A stretch of DNA of 64,000 nucleotides from Candidatus Bathyarchaeota archaeon (GCA_026014745.1 JAOZHS010000001.1:1214156-1278155); one strand, 5' to 3'; positions 1 through 9,020 are shown, counted from the first letter of the stretch. Numbers and translations: made by a program. The notes: a model not told the origin generated them from the sequence alone.

Positions 1-1431
1 CGCGGCGAGGCAGGTATGGATGATTGTTTCCAGCCCGGCTTCTTTGAGGTGGCGGTTCCAAGCGGTGAAGCTTTAGAGTTTGCGTTAACCTTCGCAGTAG
101 GTGAAGCTCAATCGCTTGCAAAGGATATTTTGGCTAAACTTGGAGGCTCCACGCGGGACGTTAAGGCGGTATACTCTGCAGAGTTGCATAAGCGGGGCGA
201 TATGCTAACTGACTTTTATCGAAATCACCCCAACGTGCCCGCCAGTGATTGGCTAAATTGGGTCTTGTCTGCCGCCGACTCGTTTATGGTTCAAAATCAA
301 TCGGGCAAAAAATCCATCATAGCTGGATACTACTGGTTTGAGCCATGGGGCAGAGACACCTTCGTTTCGCTGCCGGGGCTGACTCTGGTTACGGGCAGAT
401 TTAGTGACGCCAAAAACATCCTCTCAGGATTCATGCAATACTACCGTGAAGGGCTGATTCCTAATCTGGTCGATGACAAAACAGGCGTTCCCTACTACAA
501 CACTGTCGACGGTACATTGTGGTATGTGAACGCGGTTTTGCAGTACCTCAAATACACTGGCGACTATAATTTTGTGAAGCGCGAGTTATGGTCTAACTTG
601 CAGTCATTAATCGAATTTCATCGCAAAGGCACAATCTATGGCATTCACGTTGACTCCGACGGATTGTTGATGCATGGTCCCCAACTCACTTGGATGGATG
701 CCGAGATTGAAGGAGACATAATTACGCCTCGGGCAGGTAAGGCAGTAGAAGTCCAAGCTTTATGGTACAATGCGCTTAGAACTATGGAGTTGCTGGCACG
801 CAAATTCAATCAACCCGACCAAGCCGAACAATACGCAGCATACGCCGCTCAAGCGCATGAGAGTTTCAACGCCCAATTCTGGAACCCCCAACAAGAATGC
901 CTCTACGACGTAGTCGAGGCAAACGGCACAGATGCTTCGATGCGTCCCAACCAAATCTTTGCCGTGGCGCTCAATTTCTCGATGCTGGATAACGAGAAAG
1001 CCAAAAAAGTTGTTGACAAAGTTAACCGCGAACTCGTAACCCCCTACGGTCTGCGCACGCTTTCAGAGAGTGACCCCAGATTTGTTGGGCATTATGCGGG
1101 AAACCGACGCAGCCGCGATAGCGCTTATCATAATGGTACTATTTGGCCTTGGATAATGGGACCCTACGTGACCGCTTACCTCAAAGTCAACGATTACTCC
1201 GAGGAGGCGCGGCAGCAAGCCCTCCAAACCCTCATCCTGCCTCTATTGCGGGATGGTCTCAATGTTGGCGGCTTAGCAACCTTAAACGAAATCTATGACG
1301 CTCAAGCCCCTAACACGCCCCGAGGTTGCGTGGCACAAGCTTGGAGCATCGCGGAACCTCTACGCGCCTACATAGAAGATGTTTTGCTTGTCAAACCAAA
1401 ATTTGCACAACTCGTTGACAGCGTATCTTAG
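1..1431 (+). CDS. Glycogen debranching enzyme, C-terminal catalytic part (5' truncated by window)
   Basis: The reading frame is open from base 1, so the gene begins upstream of the window; the first ATG at 16 is internal. The protein matches the C-terminal (alpha/alpha)6-barrel domain of archaeal glycogen debranching enzymes (amylo-alpha-1,6-glucosidase, GDE_C, GH133 type). Visible landmarks are the EPWGRDTF motif about 110 residues in, TWMDAE near residue 220, and HNGTIWPW in the last third. The family removes alpha-1,6 branches from glycogen or maltodextrin in the cytoplasm. The missing N-terminal domain should lie just upstream. The gene converges on the next one with about 50 bp between them. 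The family assignment is firm; the exact substrate is inferred. Confidence 0.9.
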   Translation, partial: RGEAGMDDCFQPGFFEVAVPSGEALEFALTFAVGEAQSLAKDILAKLGGSTRDVKAVYSAELHKRGDMLTDFYRNHPNVPASDWLNWVLSAADSFMVQNQSGKKSIIAGYYWFEPWGRDTFVSLPGLTLVTGRFSDAKNILSGFMQYYREGLIPNLVDDKTGVPYYNTVDGTLWYVNAVLQYLKYTGDYNFVKRELWSNLQSLIEFHRKGTIYGIHVDSDGLLMHGPQLTWMDAEIEGDIITPRAGKAVEVQALWYNALRTMELLARKFNQPDQAEQYAAYAAQAHESFNAQFWNPQQECLYDVVEANGTDASMRPNQIFAVALNFSMLDNEKAKKVVDKVNRELVTPYGLRTLSESDPRFVGHYAGNRRSRDSAYHNGTIWPWIMGPYVTAYLKVNDYSEEARQQALQTLILPLLRDGLNVGGLATLNEIYDAQAPNTPRGCVAQAWSIAEPLRAYIEDVLLVKPKFAQLVDSVS

Positions 1432-1481
1432 CGCAAAACTGTTCTGGTGTGCTCGGGACCCTACTCCATCCCTTATTCGGG

Positions 1482-2483
1482 TTAAATGGGTGGTTTGGCG
1501 ATTATTTTGTTGGTCAAAGTCTTAGTCCATTTTTTGAACTCGTCGGATACGGGGTGTTGTGTGTAGAGTTGGCGTCGATGGGATTCCAAAAAGCTGTTGG
1601 GCGCGCCCGCGTATTCTGCGGCTGTTAGCAATCGGTGCCCCGCTGCCTCGGCTGCTTCAAATACGTCCTCCAGTTTTGGACGCCAATCCTCGTCCCGCAG
1701 TGCATGATGTTCCAAAACCACTGTGGGCACAGCGGCAACTATTCGCTTTAGATTAGCTATGCCTCGGTCCAAGGCTGCTTGTTCAACGCGAAAACCACCC
1801 AAATAAAGCGGCGGACCCCCCAACATCAACATGTCAGGCTTAGCAGCCAAAATCAACTCCGCAGTATGCGCAGCCATGGGACCCTGAACGTCAGGCGCAA
1901 ACATGAACCGCTCCCCCCCGAACTCAACAGTAGCCATGACCACCCAGCCCAGACTCGACGCCTCCGCGCCATGCACAACCGCCTCAGAAAACCGTAGCGA
2001 AGTGCCGCCGAACGGGAAGGTTTTGCCGTCTGCTGCCTCGAGTTTTTTGGCGTGTTTGCCGCCTGTTTTGCCGAATAGGTAGGCGCGTTCGCGTTGGCTG
2101 GCGTTTATGTTTTCTTTGGGGTTTTTGGCAAGTACGATTTTGTCGTGGTAGATTTGTCGTGCGGTCTCGACGTTTTCGGTCCAGTTGACGACCCAGTCTT
2201 CGTAGCTGGGGGTGTGGTGGTCAAAGTGGTAGTGGCTAATTGTGACGATTGAGGCTTTGTCGGCGGCTTCGGCGATGGTTTGGCGTAGCCGCTGGATGGT
2301 TTGGAACTCGATGGGGTGTGGTGGGAGGTTGAAGCGGTAAGGACAAAGCGAGACCCCTGCATCGAGAAGAACCGTAACATCAGGTGTCTCAACAAGCGTG
2401 CACATGGAGCGAACGCCAAAGCTTTCCGCTGCCAAAGGGGTGACTTGAATTTTTTTTAGTGCGTCAGTTACGGTTTTTTGCAT
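1482..2483 (-). CDS. UPF0282-family metallo-beta-lactamase-fold hydrolase
   Basis: A 333-residue protein of the metallo-beta-lactamase fold. The metal-binding signature HYHFDHH lies at residues 84-90, after a first strand with VTVLLDAG near residue 37-43. Further expected ligands are the VVHGAE segment, FAPDVQGP and the late LEHHALRD motif. The N-terminal layout, with FGVRSMCTLVET and CPYR before the metal site, is typical of the archaeal UPF0282 family, whose substrate is not established. The protein is probably a cytoplasmic di-zinc hydrolase. It is convergent with the debranching enzyme and divergent from msrA, so it appears to be a single-gene unit. Confidence 0.85.
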   Translation of the reverse strand: MQKTVTDALKKIQVTPLAAESFGVRSMCTLVETPDVTVLLDAGVSLCPYRFNLPPHPIEFQTIQRLRQTIAEAADKASIVTISHYHFDHHTPSYEDWVVNWTENVETARQIYHDKIVLAKNPKENINASQRERAYLFGKTGGKHAKKLEAADGKTFPFGGTSLRFSEAVVHGAEASSLGWVVMATVEFGGERFMFAPDVQGPMAAHTAELILAAKPDMLMLGGPPLYLGGFRVEQAALDRGIANLKRIVAAVPTVVLEHHALRDEDWRPKLEDVFEAAEAAGHRLLTAAEYAGAPNSFLESHRRQLYTQHPVSDEFKKWTKTLTNKIIAKPPI

Positions 2484-2602
2484 TGCGTTTCCTTAGATGG
2501 CTACGGTTGCGTTTGAATAAAACATTTGCTCAGAGGCTCCTAAGGTAGCGTAATGCTTTAATTGGGTTGTTTACTCGCATTTATTGTGCAGGTAGGCTTT
2601 TT

Positions 2603-3157
2603 ATGGTTGAAAATCAAAATCTGGAAGTCGCGACCTTGGCTGCGGGTTGCTTCTGGTGTGCCGAAGCCGCTTTTAGCGTCATTAAAGGCGTGAAGCGGGT
2701 TGACCCTGGTTACACGGGTGGCTCAGTTTTCTCTCCCTCGTATGAGGCGGTCTCCACAGGCGCCACGGGGCACGCGGAGGCGGTGCAGGTATTTTTTGAC
2801 CCCGAAATCATAAGTTACCAAACCATACTCGAAATCTTCTTCACCATACATGACCCCACAACGCTCAATCGGCAAGGCGCAGACATAGGCACGCAGTACC
2901 GTAGTGCCATATTCTATAATAGTCCCCGCCAGAAAGTCATCGCTGAAAACCTCATCGACGAACTTAACCGAGAAAGAATCTGGGAAAAACCCATCGTCAC
3001 CGCTATAGAACCCCTAAAAGCCTTCTATAAAGCCGAAACCTACCACAAAGACTACTACAAGCTCCACCCTGAGGAAGCATACTGTCAAGCTGTTATCTCG
3101 CCTAAGTTGGCTAAGCTTAGGGCTCATTTTGCAGACAAAATCATGGTGGTGCACTGA
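2603..3157 (+). CDS. msrA: Peptide methionine sulfoxide reductase MsrA
   Basis: MsrA reduces methionine-S-sulfoxide in oxidised proteins. The catalytic motif GCFWCAE is at residues 15-21 with nucleophilic Cys16, followed by the family stretches GYTGG, TGHAEAV and GTQYRSAIF. A frame-compatible ATG exists at 2567, but the ATG at 2603 is preceded by GGTAGG six bases upstream and places the motif at the usual distance from the N terminus, so I chose it (184 residues). The gene is followed after only 2 bp by an O-methyltransferase gene, suggesting co-transcription. It is diverged from the UPF0282 gene across about 120 bp. Confidence 0.95.
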   Translation: MVENQNLEVATLAAGCFWCAEAAFSVIKGVKRVDPGYTGGSVFSPSYEAVSTGATGHAEAVQVFFDPEIISYQTILEIFFTIHDPTTLNRQGADIGTQYRSAIFYNSPRQKVIAENLIDELNRERIWEKPIVTAIEPLKAFYKAETYHKDYYKLHPEEAYCQAVISPKLAKLRAHFADKIMVVH

Positions 3158-3159
3158 CG

Positions 3160-3720
3160 ATGCAAACCCTAACCGCAGCCGACGAAGTTTTGCAGCAGAT
3201 AGAGGCGCTCGCCAAACATACCTTTTTGCCCATCATTGGACCCGAAAGGGGCGAGGTTTTACGGTGGGAAATTCATCGCCTCAGACCACGGCATGTTTTG
3301 GAAGTAGGCACCTTGATTGGGTACTCAGCGATTCTAATCGGCAAAGAACTCAGCTCCTCATCGGAGATTGTTACGGTCGAGGTACATCAAGATGAAGCCG
3401 AATTAGCCACCCAAAACATCCAAAACGCGCATCTGCCCGCAAACGTAGAGGTCATCACGGGCAACGCCCTAGACGTTATCCCCACCTTGCGGGGACCGTT
3501 TGAGTTTGTTTTCTTAGATGCTGAAAAAAACGAGTACCTCCAATACCTCAAATTAGCCGAACCCAAACTGGAAGCTGGCGCAATGGTTTTTGCAGATAAC
3601 GCAGGCATCTTTAGCGACGTGATGGCGGATTATCTTGTGTATGTTCGGGATTCAGGCAAGTACCGCAGTCGTTTTGTGCAAGTAGGTGACGACGGGGTAG
3701 AAATCAGCGTAAAACTCTAA
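3160..3720 (+). CDS. Class I SAM-dependent O-methyltransferase
   Basis: A 186-residue Rossmann-fold methyltransferase resembling the catechol O-methyltransferase-like family 3. Motif I, VLEVGT followed by GYSAI, sits at residues 46-56, an acidic residue that would bind the SAM ribose is in TVEVHQDE, and FVFLDAEK provides the family's metal-binding Asp. It starts 2 bp after the msrA stop, so the two are probably translated from one message. The methyl acceptor cannot be read from the sequence. The next gene is convergent, leaving an 10 bp gap. Confidence 0.85.
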   Translation: MQTLTAADEVLQQIEALAKHTFLPIIGPERGEVLRWEIHRLRPRHVLEVGTLIGYSAILIGKELSSSSEIVTVEVHQDEAELATQNIQNAHLPANVEVITGNALDVIPTLRGPFEFVFLDAEKNEYLQYLKLAEPKLEAGAMVFADNAGIFSDVMADYLVYVRDSGKYRSRFVQVGDDGVEISVKL

Positions 3721-3730
3721 GAGTGGCGTC

Positions 3731-4543
3731 TTAGAAAATCGGCATTTGCCTTGGTTTACGGCTGCCCTTCTTTCTGGGTTTTCTTAGCATTTCTCCGCAT
3801 TGTGGACAGATAGCTTTCCCATTCGATACGGGAAGTTCGGTTCCTGCACGCCAATAGTGGTCGTTTATGCATCTTAGGCTGAAGTGGAATGTTTCTGTCT
3901 CATAGTCCTGAGGATGGGCGATGAAGTCCTCTTTGAGGGACACGTTGCTCTTTATGATTTCATGCGGCGGAAGAACTGGTGCAGGAGCAACAGGAATAGT
4001 GGGTTTGGGGGGCAGAACTGGTTCTACAAAGAAGGCTGTTTTTGTTTCACTAAGCTGTATGGTTGGGGTTGCTGCTTTGGGTGGCGGTGCTGGTTTAGGC
4101 GGAGGAATTGGCGGGGGGACTGATTGGGTAGCAATGATTTTTCGGGACAGGGTACGTTTAGGTTTAGCTTGAATAACCGATTTAGGCGGTGTGGTTTTGG
4201 CGGGGAAAAGCACTTCGGGAGGCGCGGGTTTGGTTGACTTCGGTTTAGCGGTTTTTGTTGAGCGGATGTGTTTAGCGGAAAGTACTGGCTTGGGCGCTGG
4301 TTTAGGTGGTGGGCTGCTTAGCGCAGCAACTTTAACTTGAACTGGGACCTTAACCGGTTCGGGAACAGCCGAAATAACAGGCTCTGCTACCTTATTGGTT
4401 GCAGCAGCAATGGCTGTTTTTGTGGATGAGGCTTGTTTAATTTTGATGATTGGCGCTGTGGTTGAGGTTCCGCAGTCAGGGCAGCTTTTGCTGTATTCAC
4501 GAAGTCTACGTCCACATTTTCGGCAAAACGGCAAGGTATTCAC
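3731..4543 (-). CDS. Double zinc-ribbon protein with Pro/Lys-rich linker
   Basis: A 270-residue protein with a zinc ribbon at each end. The N-terminal ribbon is CRKCG then CPDCG (Cys7, 10, 21, 24); the C-terminal one begins with CINDHYW near residue 225 and closes with CPQCG, followed by a basic tail. The roughly 180 residues between are dominated by Pro, Lys, Ala and Thr with PPKPAP-type repeats, and are probably disordered. No catalytic motif is visible. Such proteins occur widely in archaea without known function; nucleic-acid or protein binding is a guess. An untranslated region with one copy of a ~90 bp repeat lies upstream. Confidence 0.7.
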   Translation of the reverse strand: MNTLPFCRKCGRRLREYSKSCPDCGTSTTAPIIKIKQASSTKTAIAAATNKVAEPVISAVPEPVKVPVQVKVAALSSPPPKPAPKPVLSAKHIRSTKTAKPKSTKPAPPEVLFPAKTTPPKSVIQAKPKRTLSRKIIATQSVPPPIPPPKPAPPPKAATPTIQLSETKTAFFVEPVLPPKPTIPVAPAPVLPPHEIIKSNVSLKEDFIAHPQDYETETFHFSLRCINDHYWRAGTELPVSNGKAICPQCGEMLRKPRKKGSRKPRQMPIF

Positions 4544-4706
4544 GTTAATTTTTTACAACAATGATGTCTCTCATGCTTTTAAAAGTTTAACGCAAATCAT
4601 TAACCAAACTGCGTTGGTACCTGAATGTTTAAAGGCACACGTGGCTGTTTTTTTGTTGGGTGGGCGATGACGAGTCTGGCCCCGCAGACATCTGGATGAT
4701 GTGGAT

Positions 4707-4797
4707 CTTGAGTGCGCCGTAGCATTAATGATAAGTTACGGGTGCGAACATCGACCTGAACTATACAGATGAAATGCTTCCTAAGAGCCCACCTATC
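4707..4797 (+). repeat. ~90 bp direct repeat, copy A
   Basis: This sequence recurs at 7130-7219 in the same orientation with roughly 86% identity by eye, including the shared block TGAACTATACAGATGA and a common start CTTGAGTGCGCCGTAGC. It lies in the gene-free stretch 4544-4958, where I see no ORF or RNA gene. The two copies bracket the metallophosphoesterase and HAD genes. No strong internal hairpin is evident. Confidence 0.8.
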
Positions 4798-4958
4798 TGT
4801 TTTCTAACCATAAGTCAAACTGTTCGATGTTTTATTCTAAGCAAAGCTTTTGAGCAGATTACAGTTTGATTTTTGAGCCTACTTGCCTAATCGCGTTTTA
4901 ACGCTTAACTGAGGAGCAGTTAAGTGACTTAAATCCTATTTTTACAGGAATCCTTAAT

Positions 4959-5999
4959 TTACTTATTAAATCGTGGTTTATACAGACCCCTATTCTCCAT
5001 CAAATCGCCTTTCATCGGTCCCTTCTTATCAAGGATACCGTTTAGCAAGATATTGGCGATTTTAGGGCCATTTTCTGTCATAGTCACCCACACAATATGG
5101 TCAATTGCACCTAACCTCGGAATATTCATAGCCCCGCTGCATGCGGTCGTAATGTAGTCACGACCAAACCTTTCAGTATAGTTGTAAAGATGCGTATGCG
5201 CTGCAAAAACAGTGTATGGTCGATTTGCTAAAAGATTCTCAATCTTAGCGAAATTACCTATATTTTGCTCAAACCCAGAAGCAGTACGCCAAGCTGGAGA
5301 ATGCATTAAACAAAACGTCCAACGAACGTTAGGGTTTGCTTCTAAAACCTTCTTAAAATAATCCACCTGCGCATCGCTGATGTTAATTCCTCCAACAAAT
5401 TCCTCGATGGGGGAAAGGAGCTCAAGAACCTTTTTTTCACTTTCACCTTTTGCTATCGCCTGTTTGACTGCCTTGTATGCGTTGTCAATAAGTATCGCGT
5501 GTTCTGGGTCAGTCGCTCTGAGGTTATCTGTATCTTTTGGAGGGTCTTCAGTGCTAATCATTAAAAATAGAACGTTTTGGTAAACGAAGTGGTAGTACTC
5601 TCGTTTTCCTCCGTGACGCTCGCGCCATACTTTGACCGAAGCAGGATTGTTTAGGTCATGATTGCCGGGTAAAAAAAAGAAAGGCATGTCTAGTTTTGAT
5701 AGGTAGCTATCTATCTCTTTCCACCACGAGCGATAGGTTTCTTCACTTGCCATATGTCCTGTGGCGTCCATGTAACCCTCGACTAAATCGCCTAGGTTGG
5801 CAACGAATTCAGGTTGAAGCAAGTTTGCCACTTCAATAGCTGCAGGGAGAACACCAGACCTGCCAGAACCAGCGTTGTCCGATATTAACGCAAATTGGAA
5901 ATTAACAGGATTATTCTGAAAATTGAGATTTGTGTAAGGTTTTATCCCCTTTTCGATACTAAAGAAATCATCCGTTCTTTTTTCAATTTTTTCATTCAT
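4959..5999 (-). CDS. Calcineurin-like metallophosphoesterase
   Basis: A 346-residue cytoplasmic phosphoesterase. The metal ligands of the calcineurin-like fold are visible: SDNAG near residue 41, NLGDLVEG near 71, GNHDLNN near 116, LMHSP near 236 and AAHTHLYNY near 268. The first motif is SDNAG rather than the common D-x-H, a deviation at one metal ligand. No signal peptide or membrane segment is seen. The gene is transcribed away from its HAD neighbour's 3' end with a 54 bp gap and probably belongs to the same unit (HAD first). Both lie between copies of a direct repeat. The substrate is unknown; phosphodiesterase or phosphatase activity is inferred. Confidence 0.8.
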   Translation of the reverse strand: MNEKIEKRTDDFFSIEKGIKPYTNLNFQNNPVNFQFALISDNAGSGRSGVLPAAIEVANLLQPEFVANLGDLVEGYMDATGHMASEETYRSWWKEIDSYLSKLDMPFFFLPGNHDLNNPASVKVWRERHGGKREYYHFVYQNVLFLMISTEDPPKDTDNLRATDPEHAILIDNAYKAVKQAIAKGESEKKVLELLSPIEEFVGGINISDAQVDYFKKVLEANPNVRWTFCLMHSPAWRTASGFEQNIGNFAKIENLLANRPYTVFAAHTHLYNYTERFGRDYITTACSGAMNIPRLGAIDHIVWVTMTENGPKIANILLNGILDKKGPMKGDLMENRGLYKPRFNK

Positions 6000-6053
6000 T
6001 ACTCTCGACCTGCTTTATGGATTTTCGTCTCCTATCGTTAGGCAAAAGTGGTT

Positions 6054-7028
6054 CTATGGAAAAACGGTTTTGAAATCTTCTTTTACACTAACCACTGTCC
6101 ACTGGTGTTCTTTTGCTTTCTCTAATAATAATTCCGCACTGTGATTAGAGGAATATTCGCGCTCAGCGTCATCGTGATGAATTATTAAATTAAGGTAGGG
6201 GTTGGTGCTGTTGGCTGCGAACTCCATCATTTCAATATCACCGTTGGTATTTCCGCAAGCCAGTATAGGGGGTCGGCCAATATGCAATTGAATGTTAATC
6301 GGTTTGCCTGCGCCGTCACAGTAAGGCTCCATAAGGCCCGCCTGTCGAATCAGTAATGGTCTGCCATTTTTGTATTCCCAAGCAAGCTTTAGGTTTGCTC
6401 CAACTACATTTTCACGTGGAATGCCATAGATTTTTTCGCTAAAGAGACGAACAAAATCCATGCCGCCACCAGAAACAATGAAAACATGAAAGTCGTTAGC
6501 GTTGAGGTAGTCTATTAACTCCGTCATTGGTTGAAAAATTAATTGTGTGTAGGGTTTTTTGAAGCGTGGATGATTTGCTGTTTTCAACCAAGCTGAAATT
6601 CGAGCTTCAAAATCATCTTGAGATTCTCCCGCTGCAACGTCTAACAGCATAGCAAGCAATTCTGGGAGTCGTTGGTTATTCAAATAAGGAACAAACCAAT
6701 TGAGGTCTTTTTCGACGGCGGCCTTGAACAGGGGCTTTTTTGTTAGCGTGGGGTCGTTTTTTGCGAGTTGTGTTAGTGCATCTAATGTAGCTGCGAATTG
6801 TACTGGAATTGGATGTTCACACCATAATGTGCCATCGTTGTCAAAGGTCGCAATCCGTTCATTCTCTGGTACATAGTCGGGGCTGTTTTTTTTGGTCACT
6901 TTTGCTACAAAATCAAAAATTGTTTGTTTGGTTGGTGTGTTATTCCATGAAGCTAAGGGGATTAATTTTCCTCCTTGCTGTTTCTTCACTGTTCTTATCT
7001 TTGCTAAAAGTCTAAGCCTAACTATCAA
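6054..7028 (-). CDS. HAD-superfamily phosphatase (phosphoserine phosphatase-like)
   Basis: A 324-residue haloacid dehalogenase-type hydrolase. Motif I is TFDNDGTLW near residue 62-70, motif II is IVSGGG near residue 183, and motif IV is CGNTNGDIEMM near residue 259. The large insertion between motifs I and II forms the cap. The first ~25 residues are basic and hydrophobic (LRLLAKI) but not a clear signal peptide, and a later start within them cannot be excluded. It sits just upstream of the metallophosphoesterase, so the two may form a small phosphate-ester hydrolysis unit. Substrate unknown. Confidence 0.8.
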   Translation of the reverse strand: MIVRLRLLAKIRTVKKQQGGKLIPLASWNNTPTKQTIFDFVAKVTKKNSPDYVPENERIATFDNDGTLWCEHPIPVQFAATLDALTQLAKNDPTLTKKPLFKAAVEKDLNWFVPYLNNQRLPELLAMLLDVAAGESQDDFEARISAWLKTANHPRFKKPYTQLIFQPMTELIDYLNANDFHVFIVSGGGMDFVRLFSEKIYGIPRENVVGANLKLAWEYKNGRPLLIRQAGLMEPYCDGAGKPINIQLHIGRPPILACGNTNGDIEMMEFAANSTNPYLNLIIHHDDAEREYSSNHSAELLLEKAKEHQWTVVSVKEDFKTVFP

Positions 7029-7129
7029 AATTACGGATTTCCAATTTAATATTGCTATGTTACACCTAATTGGTGTTACAACTTCATTGCAAGTTTTTAT
7101 GAATTTAATTAAAAAATTCTTTCCACATG

Positions 7130-7219
7130 CTTGAGTGCGCCGTAGCGTTAATGATAAGTTTCCGGTGCGAATTTCGACCTGAACTATACAGATGAGCTGT
7201 TTCCTAAAGCCCGTCTATC
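7130..7219 (+). repeat. ~90 bp direct repeat, copy B
   Basis: Second copy of the element found at 4707-4797, in the same orientation. It fills most of the gap between the HAD gene start (7028) and the 3' end of the MBL gene (7235). Differences from copy A are scattered single bases plus one single-base gap near the end. Confidence 0.8.
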
Positions 7220-7234
7220 GATAATCCCTGCACC

Positions 7235-7819
7235 TTAGAATGGCAAATCATAGTTTCCATGTGCTGGATATAGTCTTTTAACTTTCATTGAATGGAGTTT
7301 TTGCCAGTCTTTGAATGCGTCGGAATCCGGCGGTGAAGCATTTTCAGGTGGCAAATCACCCGTAAAGGCAATTCCAACATCAAGAACCAGTGTAACATGA
7401 TCTGGTCCGTGCCCTGAAGTGGGAATAATTTCTCCATCCAACCCTATTGTTTTGAGAAAAGCTCGGCTGTCCTTAAAAGTCATATCCAAGTTATCCGTAG
7501 CTTTGATTTCATGATATATTAATGGCGGTTTGATGAATTTTTTTTGACTGTTAAGATACGCCTTTTGATTCTCCAATACTATGAGTTTAGCTCCTTTATC
7601 TTTCATTTCCTGAGCTATAGCACCATGATCCATATGGTAATGCGTTACTAAGACATGCGTTACCTCTTTAACTGATAATCCCTGCTGTGCCATGCTGCAT
7701 TTAAGCTCGGCCATTCCACTGGGCCAACCCACATCAATGAGCAATTTTGATTTGTCAGTGATTATTAGAAAGCAATTGACCGAGCGGTATCCAACATTAA
7801 CTATCTTCAAAGTAGCCAC
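7235..7819 (-). CDS. Metallo-beta-lactamase-fold hydrolase (glyoxalase II-like)
   Basis: A compact 194-residue MBL protein. The metal motif THYHMDHGA is near residue 59, SGHGPDHV near 135 provides a further His, FTGDLPP near 152 the bridging Asp, and YPAHGNY close to the C terminus the last His. The strand LLIDVGWPSG follows the N-terminal sheet as in glyoxalase II-like enzymes. It has no extra domain. A hydrolytic role on a thioester or ester is inferred from the fold; the true substrate cannot be read. Upstream 255 bp hold only one doubtful small ORF. Confidence 0.8.
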   Translation of the reverse strand: MATLKIVNVGYRSVNCFLIITDKSKLLIDVGWPSGMAELKCSMAQQGLSVKEVTHVLVTHYHMDHGAIAQEMKDKGAKLIVLENQKAYLNSQKKFIKPPLIYHEIKATDNLDMTFKDSRAFLKTIGLDGEIIPTSGHGPDHVTLVLDVGIAFTGDLPPENASPPDSDAFKDWQKLHSMKVKRLYPAHGNYDLPF

Positions 7820-7887
7820 AAACGAACAATATCACAAGGATAAAGAGAATAAAAAGTGATTGTAATCAACCACCTGTTGATGGACTG

Positions 7888-8019
7888 GTGGAACCATCTA
7901 AAGAGCGCATCGTTTCCTTGTTGGGTGCGGACAACGGCAACAATGACCGACCCCAGTTGTTACTTGAAGTTGAGTTGCCGCCAAAAGAGCCTACTTACAG
8001 CTTAGCGTCTAAGCGTTAG
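7888..8019 (+). CDS. Possible 43-residue protein (doubtful)
   Basis: A GTG at 7888 opens a 43-codon frame ending at TAG 8017-8019. The peptide is charged and soluble (EPSKERIVSLLGADNG at the start, LLLEVELPPKEP later), with codon use like that of neighbouring genes. There is no clear ribosome binding site and the frame is open further upstream without an ATG, so this may equally be a decayed gene end. I recognise no family. Confidence 0.25.
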   Translation: MEPSKERIVSLLGADNGNNDRPQLLLEVELPPKEPTYSLASKR

Positions 8020-8074
8020 AGGGGACTCCTGAAAACCTTTTAAGTAAACGCAACTAAATGAACTTGAACGCTAT

Positions 8075-8299
8075 ATGACTATAACGTGCCAAAATACGAT
8101 GTCGACACGTATTGTGTGGCGTGTGCTCTTCTGGTCAGGAATTTTCACAGTACTAATAGGCGTAGGCGTAGCAAATTCCTACGTTAACGACGCTCTTAGG
8201 GACTCCCTTTATTTGACGGGTGGCTTGCTCCTCATCGTTTTGGGGGCGGCGTTTATGGTCGCTGGTTACTTGAGAAGTAAGGGCAAAATCTGTGTCTAA
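8075..8299 (+). CDS. Small two-helix membrane protein
   Basis: A 74-residue protein with two predicted membrane helices: roughly residues 18-34 (VLFWSGIFTVLIGVGVA) and 46-67 (LTGGLLLIVLGAAFMVAGYL), ending in a basic SKGK tail. An internal ATG at 8099 is a possible alternative start. No family is recognised. It converges closely with the Fic-like gene, 8 bp away. Confidence 0.6.
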   Translation: MTITCQNTMSTRIVWRVLFWSGIFTVLIGVGVANSYVNDALRDSLYLTGGLLLIVLGAAFMVAGYLRSKGKICV

Positions 8300-8306
8300 C
8301 CAAGCA

Positions 8307-9020
8307 CTAACCCATCGTTTTGTTTTGTGATGGAACCTTTACGGGTTTTAAGACGTATTTGCTGTCTATGTTGGTTTCCCAAAACTCCTTAAATGACCTG
8401 CGATATTTGGGCAGTCTTTGTCGACCGCGCCACGTGGATTTGTCCGCGAACTTTTTGATTTCCGCCGAGGGTCTAAAATATGCAATAGCATTATCGACGC
8501 TGAGCACAAATGGTGGACGCCCATAGTACATGCTTATCCAGCTACAAATCATGCTGCCCGTGCGATGGTTGCCCTCGATGAAGAGTTGTGGGTGGCCTAG
8601 TATGGCTACGTAGACTTCGGCGGCAACTTTGAGCGGGTGCGGTTCGCCTTTCATGTGTTTTTTGTACCATTTCGCAATGGGTTCAATTTGGGTGTAGAAT
8701 TTTTCTGAAGTGCTCATAATCGCCTTATGGTACTGTAGCCGTAGTTCCCAATCTTCGCCGTAATGTACGAGATTGTTGAGTTCAAGCATTTCAGATAGGC
8801 TTTCCGCCGAGAAGGGCTCCACCCCCTGCTTTAGTAACTTGTCTAGGTGGGTGTAAGCGGTCATCATTCTGGCGTGGACAATGGCGTCGAAGGGTGTGTC
8901 GCGTCGTCCGATTTTTTCGGATGCCAGCTTGTCGTCGATTTTCTTCCAGTTTCGTTCTACGCCTTGAAGCGACTGCTCAACTGCTGTTAAGTTTAATTTT
9001 AGGATTTTTTCTGGATTCAT
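8307..9020 (-). CDS. Fic/DOC-like domain protein
   Basis: A 237-residue mostly helical protein whose residues 143-155 (HPQLFIEGNHRTG) resemble the Fic motif HPFxxGNxRxxG, which catalyses AMP transfer to hydroxyl side chains. The C-terminal part of the motif, EGNHRTG, is well kept, but two extra residues separate the His from the glycine loop compared with the consensus. Activity is therefore uncertain. No antitoxin gene is seen beside it; the upstream 300 bp hold the rpl15e promoter on the other strand. It could be a stand-alone signalling enzyme or an inactive relative. Confidence 0.6.
   Translation of the reverse strand: MNPEKILKLNLTAVEQSLQGVERNWKKIDDKLASEKIGRRDTPFDAIVHARMMTAYTHLDKLLKQGVEPFSAESLSEMLELNNLVHYGEDWELRLQYHKAIMSTSEKFYTQIEPIAKWYKKHMKGEPHPLKVAAEVYVAILGHPQLFIEGNHRTGSMICSWISMYYGRPPFVLSVDNAIAYFRPSAEIKKFADKSTWRGRQRLPKYRRSFKEFWETNIDSKYVLKPVKVPSQNKTMG

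Noticed and set aside
4707..4797. Possible tRNA or tRNA fragment in the ~90 bp repeat
   Set aside because: No T-loop consensus (GTTCRANNC) with a paired stem and no acceptor stem could be formed in either copy.
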